DNA of 15,211 bases from DAOMNN01 sp964404505 (GTDB lineage: Bacteria > Pseudomonadota > Gammaproteobacteria > Burkholderiales > Rhodocyclaceae), in assembly GCA_964404505.1 (NCBI GenBank), contig CAYOKH010000046.1, positions 1 through 15,211 on the forward strand. The letters run 5' to 3'. This document shows, in pieces, positions 6,601 to 13,796 of this stretch; within the stretch, counting starts at the first letter, position 1, and each line of letters starts with the position of its first letter. Below the pieces are notes generated by a model. It did not search any database, was not told the DNA's origin, and was given only the letters and a program-made list of their open reading frames with translations. A program made the position numbers and the translations under genes.

Positions 6601-8099
6601 GCGGGGTTGAGGGATTCGTCGGCGTATTGGTACCCGAGCCGGTCCAGAAAATCCTGGAATGCGATCTTGTCGTCCGGCGGAACCTGCATGCCCACGAGGA
6701 TGCGTCCGAAATCGGCGCCGTGGTTGCGGTAGTGAAAAAGGCTGATGTTCCAGTCCGAGCGCAGGTGGGAGAGGAAGTTCATGAGTGCCCCGGGGCGTTC
6801 CGGGAACACGAAGCGGTACAGCAGCTCGTTGTCCACCTGGGGCGCACGACCGCCGACCATGTAGCGGATGTGGGTCTTGGCCATCTCGTCGTCGGTCAGG
6901 TCCACCGCGGGCAGCTCATGCCGCTCGAGCATCTCGACCAGCCGCGGAACCTCGCCGCGATTATGCACGGACACGCCCACGAATACGTGGGCCCGGGACG
7001 GGTCCGCGTAACGGTAATTGAACTCGGTGATGTTGCGATTGCCGAGCAGGCCGCAGAATTTCTTGAACGAGCCCGGCTTTTCCGGAATCGTTACCGCCAG
7101 CACCGCCTCGCGCTGCTCACCCAGCTCGGCCCGTTCGGCGACGAAGCGCAGGCGGTCGAAGTTCATGTTCGCGCCGGATGCAATCGCAACCAGTTCCTTG
7201 TCGCGCAGCTTGTGGCGCGTTACATACTCCTTTGCGCCGGCGACGGCAAGCGCACCGGCAGGCTCGAGGATCGACCGAGTGTCCTCGAACACGTCCTTGA
7301 TGGCGGCGCAGATCGCGTCGTTGTCGACCACGATCATCTCGTCGACATGCTCGCGACACAGACGGAATGTCTCCTCTCCCACCTGTTTTACCGCAGCGCC
7401 GTCCGCAAACAGACCGACCTGGTCGAGCACGACCCGCTCGCCCGCTTCAAGGGAGCGGGTCATCGCGTCGGCGTCGACCGCTTCGACCCCGATGATCTTC
7501 GTTTCGGGTCGCAGGCGCTTGACGTAGGTGGCGATGCCGGCAATGAGTCCGCCACCGCCCACGCAACAGAAGATCGCGTATATCGGCTTCGGGTGCGCGC
7601 GCAGGATTTCCATGCCGATCGTACCCTGGCCGGCAATGACGTCAGGGTCGTCGAAGGGATGGACGAACGTCAGCCGCTCCTCCTTCTCCAGTTCCCTTGC
7701 GCGGGCATAGGCGTCCGAGTACGAGTCGCCTACCAGCACGACCTCGCCGCCCCGCGCGCGCACCGCGTCGACCTTGATCTGCGGAGTCGATACCGGCATC
7801 ACGATCACCGCACGCACGCCGAGCTTCCGTGCCGACATCGCAACACCCTGAGCGTGATTGCCGGCCGAGGCGCAGATCACGCCGCGCTTGAGCGCCTGCG
7901 GTGAGAGATGCGCCATCTTGTTGTATGCGCCGCGGATCTTGAAGCTGAACACGGGCTGCACGTCTTCGCGCTTGAGCAGGATGCGGTTGTGGATGCGTGC
8001 GGAGAGGTTGGACGCGAGATCGAGCGGCGTCTCAACGGCCACGTCATATACGTGGGCGTTGAGGATTCTTTCAAGATAGTCCGGTGTTGCGCTGGTCAT
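6579..8099 (-). CDS. ilvA: Threonine ammonia-lyase, biosynthetic
   Basis: PLP-dependent deamination of threonine to 2-oxobutanoate, the first committed step of isoleucine synthesis, in the cytoplasm. It is 506 residues (E. coli 514). The catalytic domain has the PLP lysine Lys54 in FSFKIRGAYN, the substrate loop SAGNHAQG at 78-85 and the phosphate-binding loop VGGGGL at 180-185. Two C-terminal ACT-like regulatory repeats start near EKPGSFKKF and PERPGALMNF, as expected for the isoleucine-inhibited form rather than the short catabolic TdcB. The ATG at 8099 gives the usual N-terminus (DYLERILNAHVYDVAVETPL). The ribosome site is weak, and an ATG nine codons upstream cannot be excluded. It lies 91 bases downstream of hprK and may be read through from it. 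Confidence 0.97.
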   Translation of the reverse strand: MTSATPDYLERILNAHVYDVAVETPLDLASNLSARIHNRILLKREDVQPVFSFKIRGAYNKMAHLSPQALKRGVICASAGNHAQGVAMSARKLGVRAVIVMPVSTPQIKVDAVRARGGEVVLVGDSYSDAYARARELEKEERLTFVHPFDDPDVIAGQGTIGMEILRAHPKPIYAIFCCVGGGGLIAGIATYVKRLRPETKIIGVEAVDADAMTRSLEAGERVVLDQVGLFADGAAVKQVGEETFRLCREHVDEMIVVDNDAICAAIKDVFEDTRSILEPAGALAVAGAKEYVTRHKLRDKELVAIASGANMNFDRLRFVAERAELGEQREAVLAVTIPEKPGSFKKFCGLLGNRNITEFNYRYADPSRAHVFVGVSVHNRGEVPRLVEMLERHELPAVDLTDDEMAKTHIRYMVGGRAPQVDNELLYRFVFPERPGALMNFLSHLRSDWNISLFHYRNHGADFGRILVGMQVPPDDKIAFQDFLDRLGYQYADESLNPAYRMFLA

Positions 8100-8164
8100 C
8101 GAGGCGATCCGACTTGCTCCGAGCAAAGGCGATGAGCGTAACAGCCGATGCCACCCGGATGCAA

Positions 8165-8180
8165 GGCCGATTGGCCGGCC
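8165..8180 (-). terminator. Weak hairpin between hprK and ilvA
   Basis: Eleven bases beyond the hprK stop, GGCCG and CGGCC can pair around a six-base loop. On the transcribed strand the stem is followed only by TT and then mixed sequence, so there is no U-tract of the kind an intrinsic terminator needs. It might slow transcription or protect the hprK end, but the signal is marginal. I saw no good promoter for ilvA in the rest of the 8100-8190 gap. Confidence 0.2.
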
Positions 8181-8190
8181 GCTCCGGCGG

Positions 8191-9132
8191 TCAGTGCGAA
8201 CCCGGGTCGAGGTGGATCATGCGCTGCTGGCGGTCGATGAACTCCTGGGTGGAGTCGATGCCACGCAATTGGAGAATCGTCGAACGCACCGCCGCTTCGA
8301 GCAGGACTGCAAGGTTGCGGCCAGCCGCAACGGGGACGATGGTGCGGGGGACCGATACGCCCAGGATGTCCTGGGTCTCGAGGTGGATCGGCAGGCGCGA
8401 CGGGTCGTCCTGGCCCGGTACCCGGCGCTGCAGATACACGATCAGTCGCAGGCGCATCTTGCGCCTGCAGGCGGTCTCGCCGAAGATGGTGCGAATGTTC
8501 AGTACGCCCAGCCCGCGGACCTCGATGAAGTCCTGGAGCAGTTCCGGGCAGCGACCTTCCAGCACGGTCGGGGCGATGCGCGAGAACTCCACGATGTCGT
8601 CCGCCACCAGGCCGTGGCCGCGCGAAATCAGCTCCAGCCCGAGTTCGGATTTGCCCGCCCCCGAGTCGCCGGTGATGAAAACGCCGAGCCCGAGCACGTC
8701 CATGAACACCCCGTGAAGCGAGATCTTTTCGGAAAGCTGGCGGGACAGGTACAGCCGGAGCTGGTCGATGACGCTAGCCGACGCCAGCGGCGTGGTGATG
8801 AGTGCGACATTGCCCGCTTCGCAGGTCGAACGCACCACGCCCGGGACTTCGCAGCTGTCGGCAAGGATGATGGCCGGCGGCCGCGCCGAGAAGATCTCCT
8901 GGAGGTGATGCGTGATCTTCTCGCTCGACTGGCGACGTGCCCACGCGAGTTCGGCGGCGCCGATGACCTGCAGCCGCTCGGGGTGGATCAGGTTGAGATG
9001 CCCGACCAGGTCGGCGGGCCAGATGCGCTCCTCGGTAACCGAGATGGTCCGGTCGAGCTGACCGCAAACGTGGGTCAGCTGCAGCAGCGTGCGCTGGGAC
9101 TCAAACAGCTGCGCGACGTTGGTCTGTCGCAT
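8191..9132 (-). CDS. hprK: HPr kinase/phosphorylase
   Basis: Phosphorylates and dephosphorylates HPr on a serine, linking PTS state to regulation, in the cytoplasm. It is 313 residues, normal for the family. The N-terminal domain starts MRQTNVAQLFE, close to the usual betaproteobacterial start. The kinase domain has the P-loop GDSGAGKSE at 155-163, the substrate and catalytic region HGLVADD at 173-179 and the family signature FIEVRGLGVLNI at 202-213. The start lies inside the end of ptsN (32-base overlap), with no clear ribosome site, which suggests coupling. The family's usual partner HPr is not in the window, nor is rapZ, which normally follows. Confidence 0.96.
   Translation of the reverse strand: MRQTNVAQLFESQRTLLQLTHVCGQLDRTISVTEERIWPADLVGHLNLIHPERLQVIGAAELAWARRQSSEKITHHLQEIFSARPPAIILADSCEVPGVVRSTCEAGNVALITTPLASASVIDQLRLYLSRQLSEKISLHGVFMDVLGLGVFITGDSGAGKSELGLELISRGHGLVADDIVEFSRIAPTVLEGRCPELLQDFIEVRGLGVLNIRTIFGETACRRKMRLRLIVYLQRRVPGQDDPSRLPIHLETQDILGVSVPRTIVPVAAGRNLAVLLEAAVRSTILQLRGIDSTQEFIDRQQRMIHLDPGSH
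8448..8468. repeat. 9-bp inverted repeat with 3-base loop inside hprK
   Basis: GCAGGCGCA at 8448-8456 and TGCGCCTGC at 8460-8468 pair perfectly around a three-base loop, within codons for the TACRRKMRLRL stretch of HprK. One such repeat is not surprising in 15 kb of GC-rich DNA, so it is recorded as a structure without an assigned role. Confidence 0.6.
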
Positions 9133-9586
9133 GGGGGCCCCACGACACGAACAGCGTGTGGATCGCGGCACTGTCGGGTGCGCTCTGGAGTTGCTCCCTG
9201 AATGCACTGTCGCTGAACATCTGGGCGAGCTCGGAGAGCAATTGCAGGTGCTGCTCGTTGGCCTGCTCGGGCACGAGCAGGACGAACAACATGTTGACCG
9301 GACGGCCGTCCGGGGCATCGAACTGGACCGGTGTCGCGAGCCTGAAGAAGGCGCCCGCAGCTTCCTTCAGGCCCTTGATGCGACCATGCGGGATTGCAAT
9401 CCCCTGACCGAGACCGGTCGAGCCAAGACGCTCGCGCGAGAACAGGCTGTCGAAGACGTCGCCACGGGCAATTCCTTGATGGTTCTCGAACAGCAGGCCG
9501 GCCTGCTCGAAAACACGCTTCTTGCTGCTGGCATCCAGGTCCGTGACGACGTTCGAAAGGGGAAGTAGATCAGCTATAAGACTCAT
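9101..9586 (-). CDS. ptsN: Nitrogen PTS EIIA protein
   Basis: Phosphoryl acceptor of the nitrogen-related PTS (EIIA-Ntr), a cytoplasmic regulator of potassium uptake, envelope and carbon/nitrogen responses rather than a sugar transporter. It is 161 residues, slightly longer than the 154-163 typical range centre. The phosphorylated histidine is His67 in the motif GQGIAIPHGRIKG. VFEQAGLLFENHQGI and LLVPEQANEQHLQLLSELAQMF are conserved family regions. The last ten codons overlap the hprK start. A gap of 145 bases separates its start from the end of hpf and contains a good -10 sequence. The ribosome site is weak. Confidence 0.96.
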   Translation of the reverse strand: MSLIADLLPLSNVVTDLDASSKKRVFEQAGLLFENHQGIARGDVFDSLFSRERLGSTGLGQGIAIPHGRIKGLKEAAGAFFRLATPVQFDAPDGRPVNMLFVLLVPEQANEQHLQLLSELAQMFSDSAFREQLQSAPDSAAIHTLFVSWGPHATDQRRAAV

Positions 9587-9681
9587 GTTGCGAAAAGACC
9601 TGCACGGCGCACCGGGTTGCCGGCGTGGTGAAGGCGCATCAGGGTTGGAGGGTATGCCTCGGGCACAGCGGAAGGTTGGGA

Positions 9682-9687
9682 ATTATA
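9682..9687 (-). promoter_or_regulatory. Candidate -10 element upstream of ptsN
   Basis: On the minus strand the hpf-ptsN gap contains a perfect TATAAT. No good -35 hexamer is found 16-18 bases upstream, so this is half a promoter at best. If used, it would give ptsN-hprK a leader of about 90 bases and some independence from rpoN-hpf. The rest of the 9587-9731 gap shows no gene and no clear terminator. Confidence 0.35.
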
Positions 9688-9731
9688 AACACACCCTACT
9701 ACGAAAGTACGAGGCATTACATCACGCCCGG

Positions 9732-10055
9732 TCAAATCTCGGTGCTCTGATGCTTGAGCGCATCGTGATTGTGCTCCTGATTCTTGTGCTTGTACTTCAG
9801 GACCTGGCGGTCGAGCTTGTCGGTCATGCTGTCGATGGCGGCATACAGGTCCGCGTCGTCGCTCTCGACGAAGATGTCCTTGCCGCGCACGTGGAGGGTG
9901 ACTTCGGCTTTCTGCCGGAGTTTCTGCACCGAGAGGATCACGCTGATGCTCGTGACGTTGTCGAAATGCCGGATGACCCGATCGAGCTTGCCCGTGACGT
10001 AATCGCGGATGGCCGGCGTGACTTCGACGTGATGCCCGGTGATGGTGAGATTCAT
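9732..10055 (-). CDS. hpf: Ribosome hibernation promoting factor, short form
   Basis: Binds the 30S decoding region in slow growth and helps form inactive 100S ribosome dimers. The protein is 107 residues, so it is the short form without the C-terminal dimerisation domain. It shows the family pattern MNLTITGHHVEVTPAIRDYV at the start, the KLDRVIRHFDNV segment, VTLHVRGKDIFVESDDADLYAAIDSM split over two strands and a helix, and a polar tail. The ATG at 10055 is fixed by AAGGAG six bases upstream. Position directly after rpoN (16-base gap) is the standard arrangement, and co-transcription with rpoN is expected. Confidence 0.96.
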   Translation of the reverse strand: MNLTITGHHVEVTPAIRDYVTGKLDRVIRHFDNVTSISVILSVQKLRQKAEVTLHVRGKDIFVESDDADLYAAIDSMTDKLDRQVLKYKHKNQEHNHDALKHQSTEI

Positions 10056-10060
10056 GATCG

Positions 10061-10066
10061 CTCCTT
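10061..10066 (-). promoter_or_regulatory. Strong ribosome binding site of hpf
   Basis: On the minus strand this reads AAGGAG, five bases before the hpf ATG. It is the clearest Shine-Dalgarno sequence in the rpoN cluster, whereas rpoN and ptsN have weak ones. This fits the far higher amount of Hpf needed compared with the regulators. Confidence 0.8.
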
Positions 10067-10071
10067 GTATT

Positions 10072-11508
10072 TTAAATCGTCTTGCGCTGGCTGACCGGCG
10101 GGATGTTGAGTGATTCACGGTATTTGGCGATGGTACGCCTTGCAACCACGATACCCTGCTGGCCCAATAACTCGGCAATCTTCGAGTCGGACAGAGGTTT
10201 CTTCCTCTCTTCGGCTTCGACAAGCTGGCGAATCAGCGCGCGAATCGCCGTAGACGAAGCCGCCCCACCGGTGTCGGTGGCGACATGGCTGCCGAAGAAG
10301 TACTTGAGTTCGAATACGCCGCGGGGCGTAGCCATGAACTTCTGTGTCGTGACTCTCGAAATCGTCGATTCGTGCAGTTCGAGCGCATCGGCGACTTCCC
10401 GAAGCGTCAGCGGCCGCATCGCCACCTCTCCATATTCGAAGAACTGGCGCTGTTGGTCAACGATGGCCTGAGAGACCCGGAGAATCGTCTCGAAGCGCTG
10501 CTGGACGTTCTTGATCAGCCAGCGTGCCTCCTGGAGCTGTCCGGTCAGTGCGCCACTGATCCCGCGGTTCTGCTGCAGGATGCTGGCGTACAGTGCGTTG
10601 ATGCGCAGTTTCGGCATGGCATCGGCGTTCAGGCTGGCTGTCCAGTGGCCGCGGACCCTGCGGACCACGACATCCGGAACGACGTAGCGGGTCTCCTGCG
10701 CGGAATAGCGCGATCCCGGATGTGGGTCGAGGGTGCAGATCAGCGCGTGGGCCTCGCGCAACTCGTCGTCCGAGCAACCGAGATTGCGCTTGAGGCGAAC
10801 GAAGTTGCGCTCGGCAAGCAGGGTCAGGTGTTCATCGACGATGCGCAGCGCGATGTCGCGAGTCCGCCCCGGCGGCATCGCACGCAGCTGCAGGCTCAGG
10901 CATTCGACCGGTGTCTGGGCCGCCACTCCGGTCGGGTCCAGGCTTTGCACCTGATGCAGCGCGACGGTCAATTCCTCGAGATCGACCTCGAGCTCGTCGG
11001 GCAGCAACTGCAGCAATTCTTCGAGAGTCTGGTTGAGATAGCCGTCGTCGTCGATGGCCTCGATCAGGAACCGGACCAGCGCACGGTTGCGATCGCTCAT
11101 CGAAGAAAGGCCGACCTGCTGGTTGAGATGGTCGCGCAGACTGGTGGCCGCGGCCTGGAAGTCCTGGAAGTCGGTATCGTCCTCGTCATCGCGACCGGAT
11201 GATCTGTTGCCCGCGCCCGACCATTCGGCTGCCTCGTCGTAACCGGCCATTTCCTGCGTGCTTTCCCGCGCGTCCGGCGTCGGTGCTGCGTCGTTCTCCT
11301 GCGATCCGGTCGTCGCGCCACCCGGCTGTACCGGAACGAAGTCGCCTTCGTCGCCGTCCTCGCGCTCCAGCATCGGGTTTTCGAGCAGGAACTTCTCGAT
11401 CTCGTGGTTGAGCTCGAGAGTCGACAGTTGCAGCAGCTTGATCGACTGCTGCAGCTGCGGTGTCAGCGTCAGGTGTTGCGAGAGCTTGAGCTGGAGGGTG
11501 GGTTTCAT
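10072..11508 (-). CDS. rpoN: RNA polymerase sigma-54 factor
   Basis: Alternative sigma factor that recognises -24/-12 promoters and needs AAA+ activators. It is 478 residues, as in E. coli (477). Region I (1-50) is the glutamine/leucine-rich LKLSQHLTLTPQLQQSIKLL that contacts activators. Region II (about 50-125) is acidic (EREDGDEGDF, GRDDEDDTDFQ). The core-binding region follows, then the helix-turn-helix LREVADALELHESTISRVT and the RpoN box ARRTIAKYRE at 456-465, which reads the -24 element. The N-terminal MKPTLQLKLSQHL is canonical for the start at 11508, although there is no visible ribosome site. It lies 21 bases downstream of lptB and 16 upstream of hpf, the conserved arrangement. Confidence 0.98.
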   Translation of the reverse strand: MKPTLQLKLSQHLTLTPQLQQSIKLLQLSTLELNHEIEKFLLENPMLEREDGDEGDFVPVQPGGATTGSQENDAAPTPDARESTQEMAGYDEAAEWSGAGNRSSGRDDEDDTDFQDFQAAATSLRDHLNQQVGLSSMSDRNRALVRFLIEAIDDDGYLNQTLEELLQLLPDELEVDLEELTVALHQVQSLDPTGVAAQTPVECLSLQLRAMPPGRTRDIALRIVDEHLTLLAERNFVRLKRNLGCSDDELREAHALICTLDPHPGSRYSAQETRYVVPDVVVRRVRGHWTASLNADAMPKLRINALYASILQQNRGISGALTGQLQEARWLIKNVQQRFETILRVSQAIVDQQRQFFEYGEVAMRPLTLREVADALELHESTISRVTTQKFMATPRGVFELKYFFGSHVATDTGGAASSTAIRALIRQLVEAEERKKPLSDSKIAELLGQQGIVVARRTIAKYRESLNIPPVSQRKTI

Positions 11509-11529
11509 CGCGGGGAGCCGATATTCGGA

Positions 11530-12252
11530 TCAGAGCCTGAAATGCTCGCCGAGGTAGACCTGGCGGACCCGGTCGTTATCGATGATCTCGTCGGGCCGGC
11601 CGCTTGCCAGCACCCGGCCCTCGCTGATGATGTACGCGCGGTCGCAGATACCGAGCGTCTCCCGCACGTTATGGTCGGTGATGAGTATGCCTATGCCGCG
11701 TTCCTTGAGAAAGCGGATGATCTTCTGGATGTCGAGCACCGCGATCGGATCGACACCGGCGAACGGCTCATCGAGCAGGATGAGCCTCGGGCTGGTGGCC
11801 AATGCACGTGCGATTTCGCAGCGGCGGCGCTCGCCTCCGGACAGCGAGATCGCGGTATTGTCGCGCAGGTGGGCGATTCCGAGTTCCTCGAGCAGGGTTT
11901 CCAGCCGGTCCGCAATCCGTTTGCTGTCGTGGCCCTGCAGCTCCAGTACGGCGCGGACGTTGTCCGCCACGCTGAGCTTGCGGAACACGCTCATCTCCTG
12001 GGGCAGGTAGGAAAGGCCCAGGCGCGCGCGGGCGTGAACGGGCAGGTGGGTCAGCTCGGCTTCGTCCAGGGTGATCGTGCCGCCGTCCATCCGCACCAGG
12101 CCGACGATCATGTAGAAACAGGTGGTCTTGCCGGCACCGTTCGGGCCGAGCAGACCGACGACTTCGCCGCTGCCAACCTCGAAACCGACATCATGAACGA
12201 CGGTGCGCGCCTTGTAGCGCTTGTTCAGGCCGGCAACCTTAAGCAGGCTCAT
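11530..12252 (-). CDS. lptB: LPS export ABC transporter ATP-binding protein
   Basis: Cytoplasmic ATPase of the LptB2FGC machine that extracts lipopolysaccharide from the inner membrane. It is 240 residues (E. coli 241). All ABC motifs are intact: Walker A GPNGAGKTT at 36-44, Q-loop Gln85 (LPQEMSVF), signature LSGGE at 137-141, Walker B LILLDEP at 157-163 and H-loop His194 (ITDHNVRE). SVFRKLSV and the C-terminal QVYLGEHFRL are LptB-specific. Its start overlaps the end of recX by 14 bases. In most proteobacteria lptC and lptA come immediately before lptB, but here they are absent and recA-recX take that place. Downstream, the usual rpoN follows. Confidence 0.97.
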   Translation of the reverse strand: MSLLKVAGLNKRYKARTVVHDVGFEVGSGEVVGLLGPNGAGKTTCFYMIVGLVRMDGGTITLDEAELTHLPVHARARLGLSYLPQEMSVFRKLSVADNVRAVLELQGHDSKRIADRLETLLEELGIAHLRDNTAISLSGGERRRCEIARALATSPRLILLDEPFAGVDPIAVLDIQKIIRFLKERGIGILITDHNVRETLGICDRAYIISEGRVLASGRPDEIIDNDRVRQVYLGEHFRL

Positions 12253-12688
12253 CTGGAATCTCTTTCAACAACTTGCCGATCACCGAACTCGAAAAACCGC
12301 GTCCCTGCAGAAAGCGGGCCTGCCTTGCCCATTCCCGTCGATCCGTTGCCGGACGGCCAAACTTGCTGGTCCACACCTCGCGGGCGCGGTCGATCTCATC
12401 CGCGGTGCACTCGCATGCGAGCGCCGCGTCGATGGTCTCGCGGTCCACCCCGCGTTGTGCCAGATCGTGACGCAGCCGCGCAACGCCGAAGCGCCCCGCC
12501 TTGCTCCTGATCCACGCCTGCGCGAAGCGGCTGTCGGACTGCAGCCCGAGCTCGATCATGCGTTCCAGCGTTGCCTCGATCTCCCGGGCCGAGCCACGCG
12601 CCGCAAGCTTGCGCGCAAGTTCGGCACGCGAGTGGTCTCGCTGGGCAAGTAGACGAATGGCGCGCTCCCTTAGACTGGTGTCCGCCAT
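12239..12688 (-). CDS. recX: Regulatory protein RecX
   Basis: Small cytoplasmic protein that caps and inhibits RecA filaments. It is 149 residues, as usual. It is almost all helical with three-helix repeats: LRERAIRLLAQRDHSRAELARKL, the IELGLQSDSRFAQAWIRSKAGRFG region and the C-terminal ARQARFLQGRGFSSSVI. The opening REXAIRLLAxRDHSRxEL is typical. It begins 10 bases after the recA stop without a clear ribosome site, so its translation probably depends on recA. It overlaps lptB by 14 bases at its end, which could link SOS-region transcription to lptB-rpoN. Confidence 0.95.
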   Translation of the reverse strand: MADTSLRERAIRLLAQRDHSRAELARKLAARGSAREIEATLERMIELGLQSDSRFAQAWIRSKAGRFGVARLRHDLAQRGVDRETIDAALACECTADEIDRAREVWTSKFGRPATDRREWARQARFLQGRGFSSSVIGKLLKEIPDEPA

Positions 12689-12698
12689 TTGCCGCGAT

Positions 12699-13733
12699 TC
12701 AGGCTTCCGCGGCTACCGGCTCGGCGGCCATCGCCTGCATTTCCTTGAGGCCGACCGCCACCCGCACCTTGTTCTCGATCTCGCGCGCCAGGGCCGGATT
12801 GCTGCGCAGGAACTCGCGCACGTTGTCTTTGCCCTGGCCGATCTTGTCGCCGTTGTAGGCATACCATGACCCCGATTTCTCGACGATCTTGTGCTGCACG
12901 CCAAGGTCGATGATCTCGCCCTCGCGCGAGATGCCCTCTCCGTACAGGATGTCGAAATGGGCTTCCTTGAACGGCGGAGCAACCTTGTTCTTGACGACCT
13001 TGCAGCGGGTTTCCGAGCCGATCACCTCGTCACCCTTCTTGATCGCGCCGGTGCGGCGGATGTCCAGCCGCACCGAGGCGTAGAACTTGAGCGCATTGCC
13101 GCCGGTGGTGGTCTCGGGGCTGCCGAACATGACGCCGATCTTCATCCGGATCTGGTTGATGAAGATGACCAGGGTGTTGGTGCGCTGGATGTTTGCAGTG
13201 AGCTTGCGCAGGGCCTGGCTCATCAGGCGAGCCTGCAGACCCGGCAGTTGATCGCCCATCTCGCCCTCGATCTCGGCCTTTGGCGTGAGTGCCGCGACCG
13301 AGTCGATCACGACGATCTCGATGCCGCCGGAGCGGACCAGCATGTCGGCGATCTCGAGGGCCTGTTCCCCGGTGTCCGGCTGCGAAATCAACAGATCCTG
13401 GATATTCACTCCGAGCTTCTCCGCATACCCCACGTCGAGGGCGTGCTCCGCGTCGATGAAGGCCGCTGTTCCGCCGAGCTTTTGCATCTCCGCGATCACC
13501 TGGAGGGTGAGCGTGGTCTTGCCCGAAGATTCGGGCCCGTAGATCTCGACCACGCGGCCGCGCGGAAGTCCGCCCAGCCCGAGTGCGATATCGAGTCCGA
13601 GCGACCCGGTGGATACGGTCTGGATGTCTCTTACGACGTTGCCGTCGCCCATGCGCATGATCGAGCCCTTGCCGAACTGCTTCTCGATCTGGGAGAGCGC
13701 GGCTGCCAGGGCCTTGGCCTTGTTGTCGTCCAT
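12699..13733 (-). CDS. recA: Recombinase RecA
   Basis: DNA-dependent ATPase for strand exchange and SOS co-protease activity, cytoplasmic. It is 344 residues, within the normal range. The Walker A motif GPESSGKTT is at 66-74. FIDAEHALD, VVIDSVAALTPKAEIEGEMGD split over strand and loop L1, and FINQIRMKIGVMFGSPETTTGG covering loop L2 are all present. The C-terminal tail is short and acidic (AEPVAAEA). The ATG at 13733 has AGAGGA upstream. recX follows in the same unit. I saw no LexA-type operator (CTGT-N8-ACAG) in the 63-base gap upstream, although a -10-like CATAAT is present. Confidence 0.99.
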   Translation of the reverse strand: MDDNKAKALAAALSQIEKQFGKGSIMRMGDGNVVRDIQTVSTGSLGLDIALGLGGLPRGRVVEIYGPESSGKTTLTLQVIAEMQKLGGTAAFIDAEHALDVGYAEKLGVNIQDLLISQPDTGEQALEIADMLVRSGGIEIVVIDSVAALTPKAEIEGEMGDQLPGLQARLMSQALRKLTANIQRTNTLVIFINQIRMKIGVMFGSPETTTGGNALKFYASVRLDIRRTGAIKKGDEVIGSETRCKVVKNKVAPPFKEAHFDILYGEGISREGEIIDLGVQHKIVEKSGSWYAYNGDKIGQGKDNVREFLRSNPALAREIENKVRVAVGLKEMQAMAAEPVAAEA

Positions 13734-13759
13734 TTTGAGTCCTCTAAGATCAATGGCGA

Positions 13760-13765
13760 ATTATG
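13760..13765 (-). promoter_or_regulatory. Candidate -10 element of recA
   Basis: On the minus strand this reads CATAAT, five of six matches to TATAAT, 26 bases before the recA ATG, so the leader would be about 20 bases. The -35 position 17 bases upstream is poor (CTGCAC). It overlaps the first two bases of the sigma-54-like site on the other strand. RecA may also be read through from cinA. Confidence 0.35.
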
Positions 13766-13779
13766 GCACAGAGATTGCA
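13764..13779 (+). promoter_or_regulatory. Consensus-like sigma-54 promoter, antisense to cinA
   Basis: On the plus strand the recA-cinA gap reads TGGCACAGAGATTGCA. It matches TGGCACR-N4-TTGCW at every fixed position, with the GG (-24) and GC (-12) dinucleotides exactly 10 bases apart. Transcription would start near 13790 and run rightwards, antisense to cinA and then pgpA. No sense gene lies downstream on the plus strand. The match is seen directly; its activity is inference. Confidence 0.4.
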
Positions 13780-13796
13780 GGAGTGCAGGGGGCGGG

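Noticed and set aside
6303..7904. A 533-residue open frame on the plus strand, antisense to ilvA and running out of the 5-FCL gene
   Set aside because: It lies over well-supported genes, has no recognisable domain and is Arg/His/Val/Asp-rich in the way expected from antisense reading of GC-rich coding DNA.
9606..9620. Possible sigma-54 site upstream of ptsN (GGCGCACCGGGTTGC)
   Set aside because: GG and GC are 11 rather than 10 bases apart and the -24 element is poor.
11425..11457. 12-bp inverted repeat with one mismatch in the start of rpoN
   Set aside because: Explained by repeated CTG and CAG codons of the conserved Leu/Gln-rich region I, so it is driven by protein sequence.
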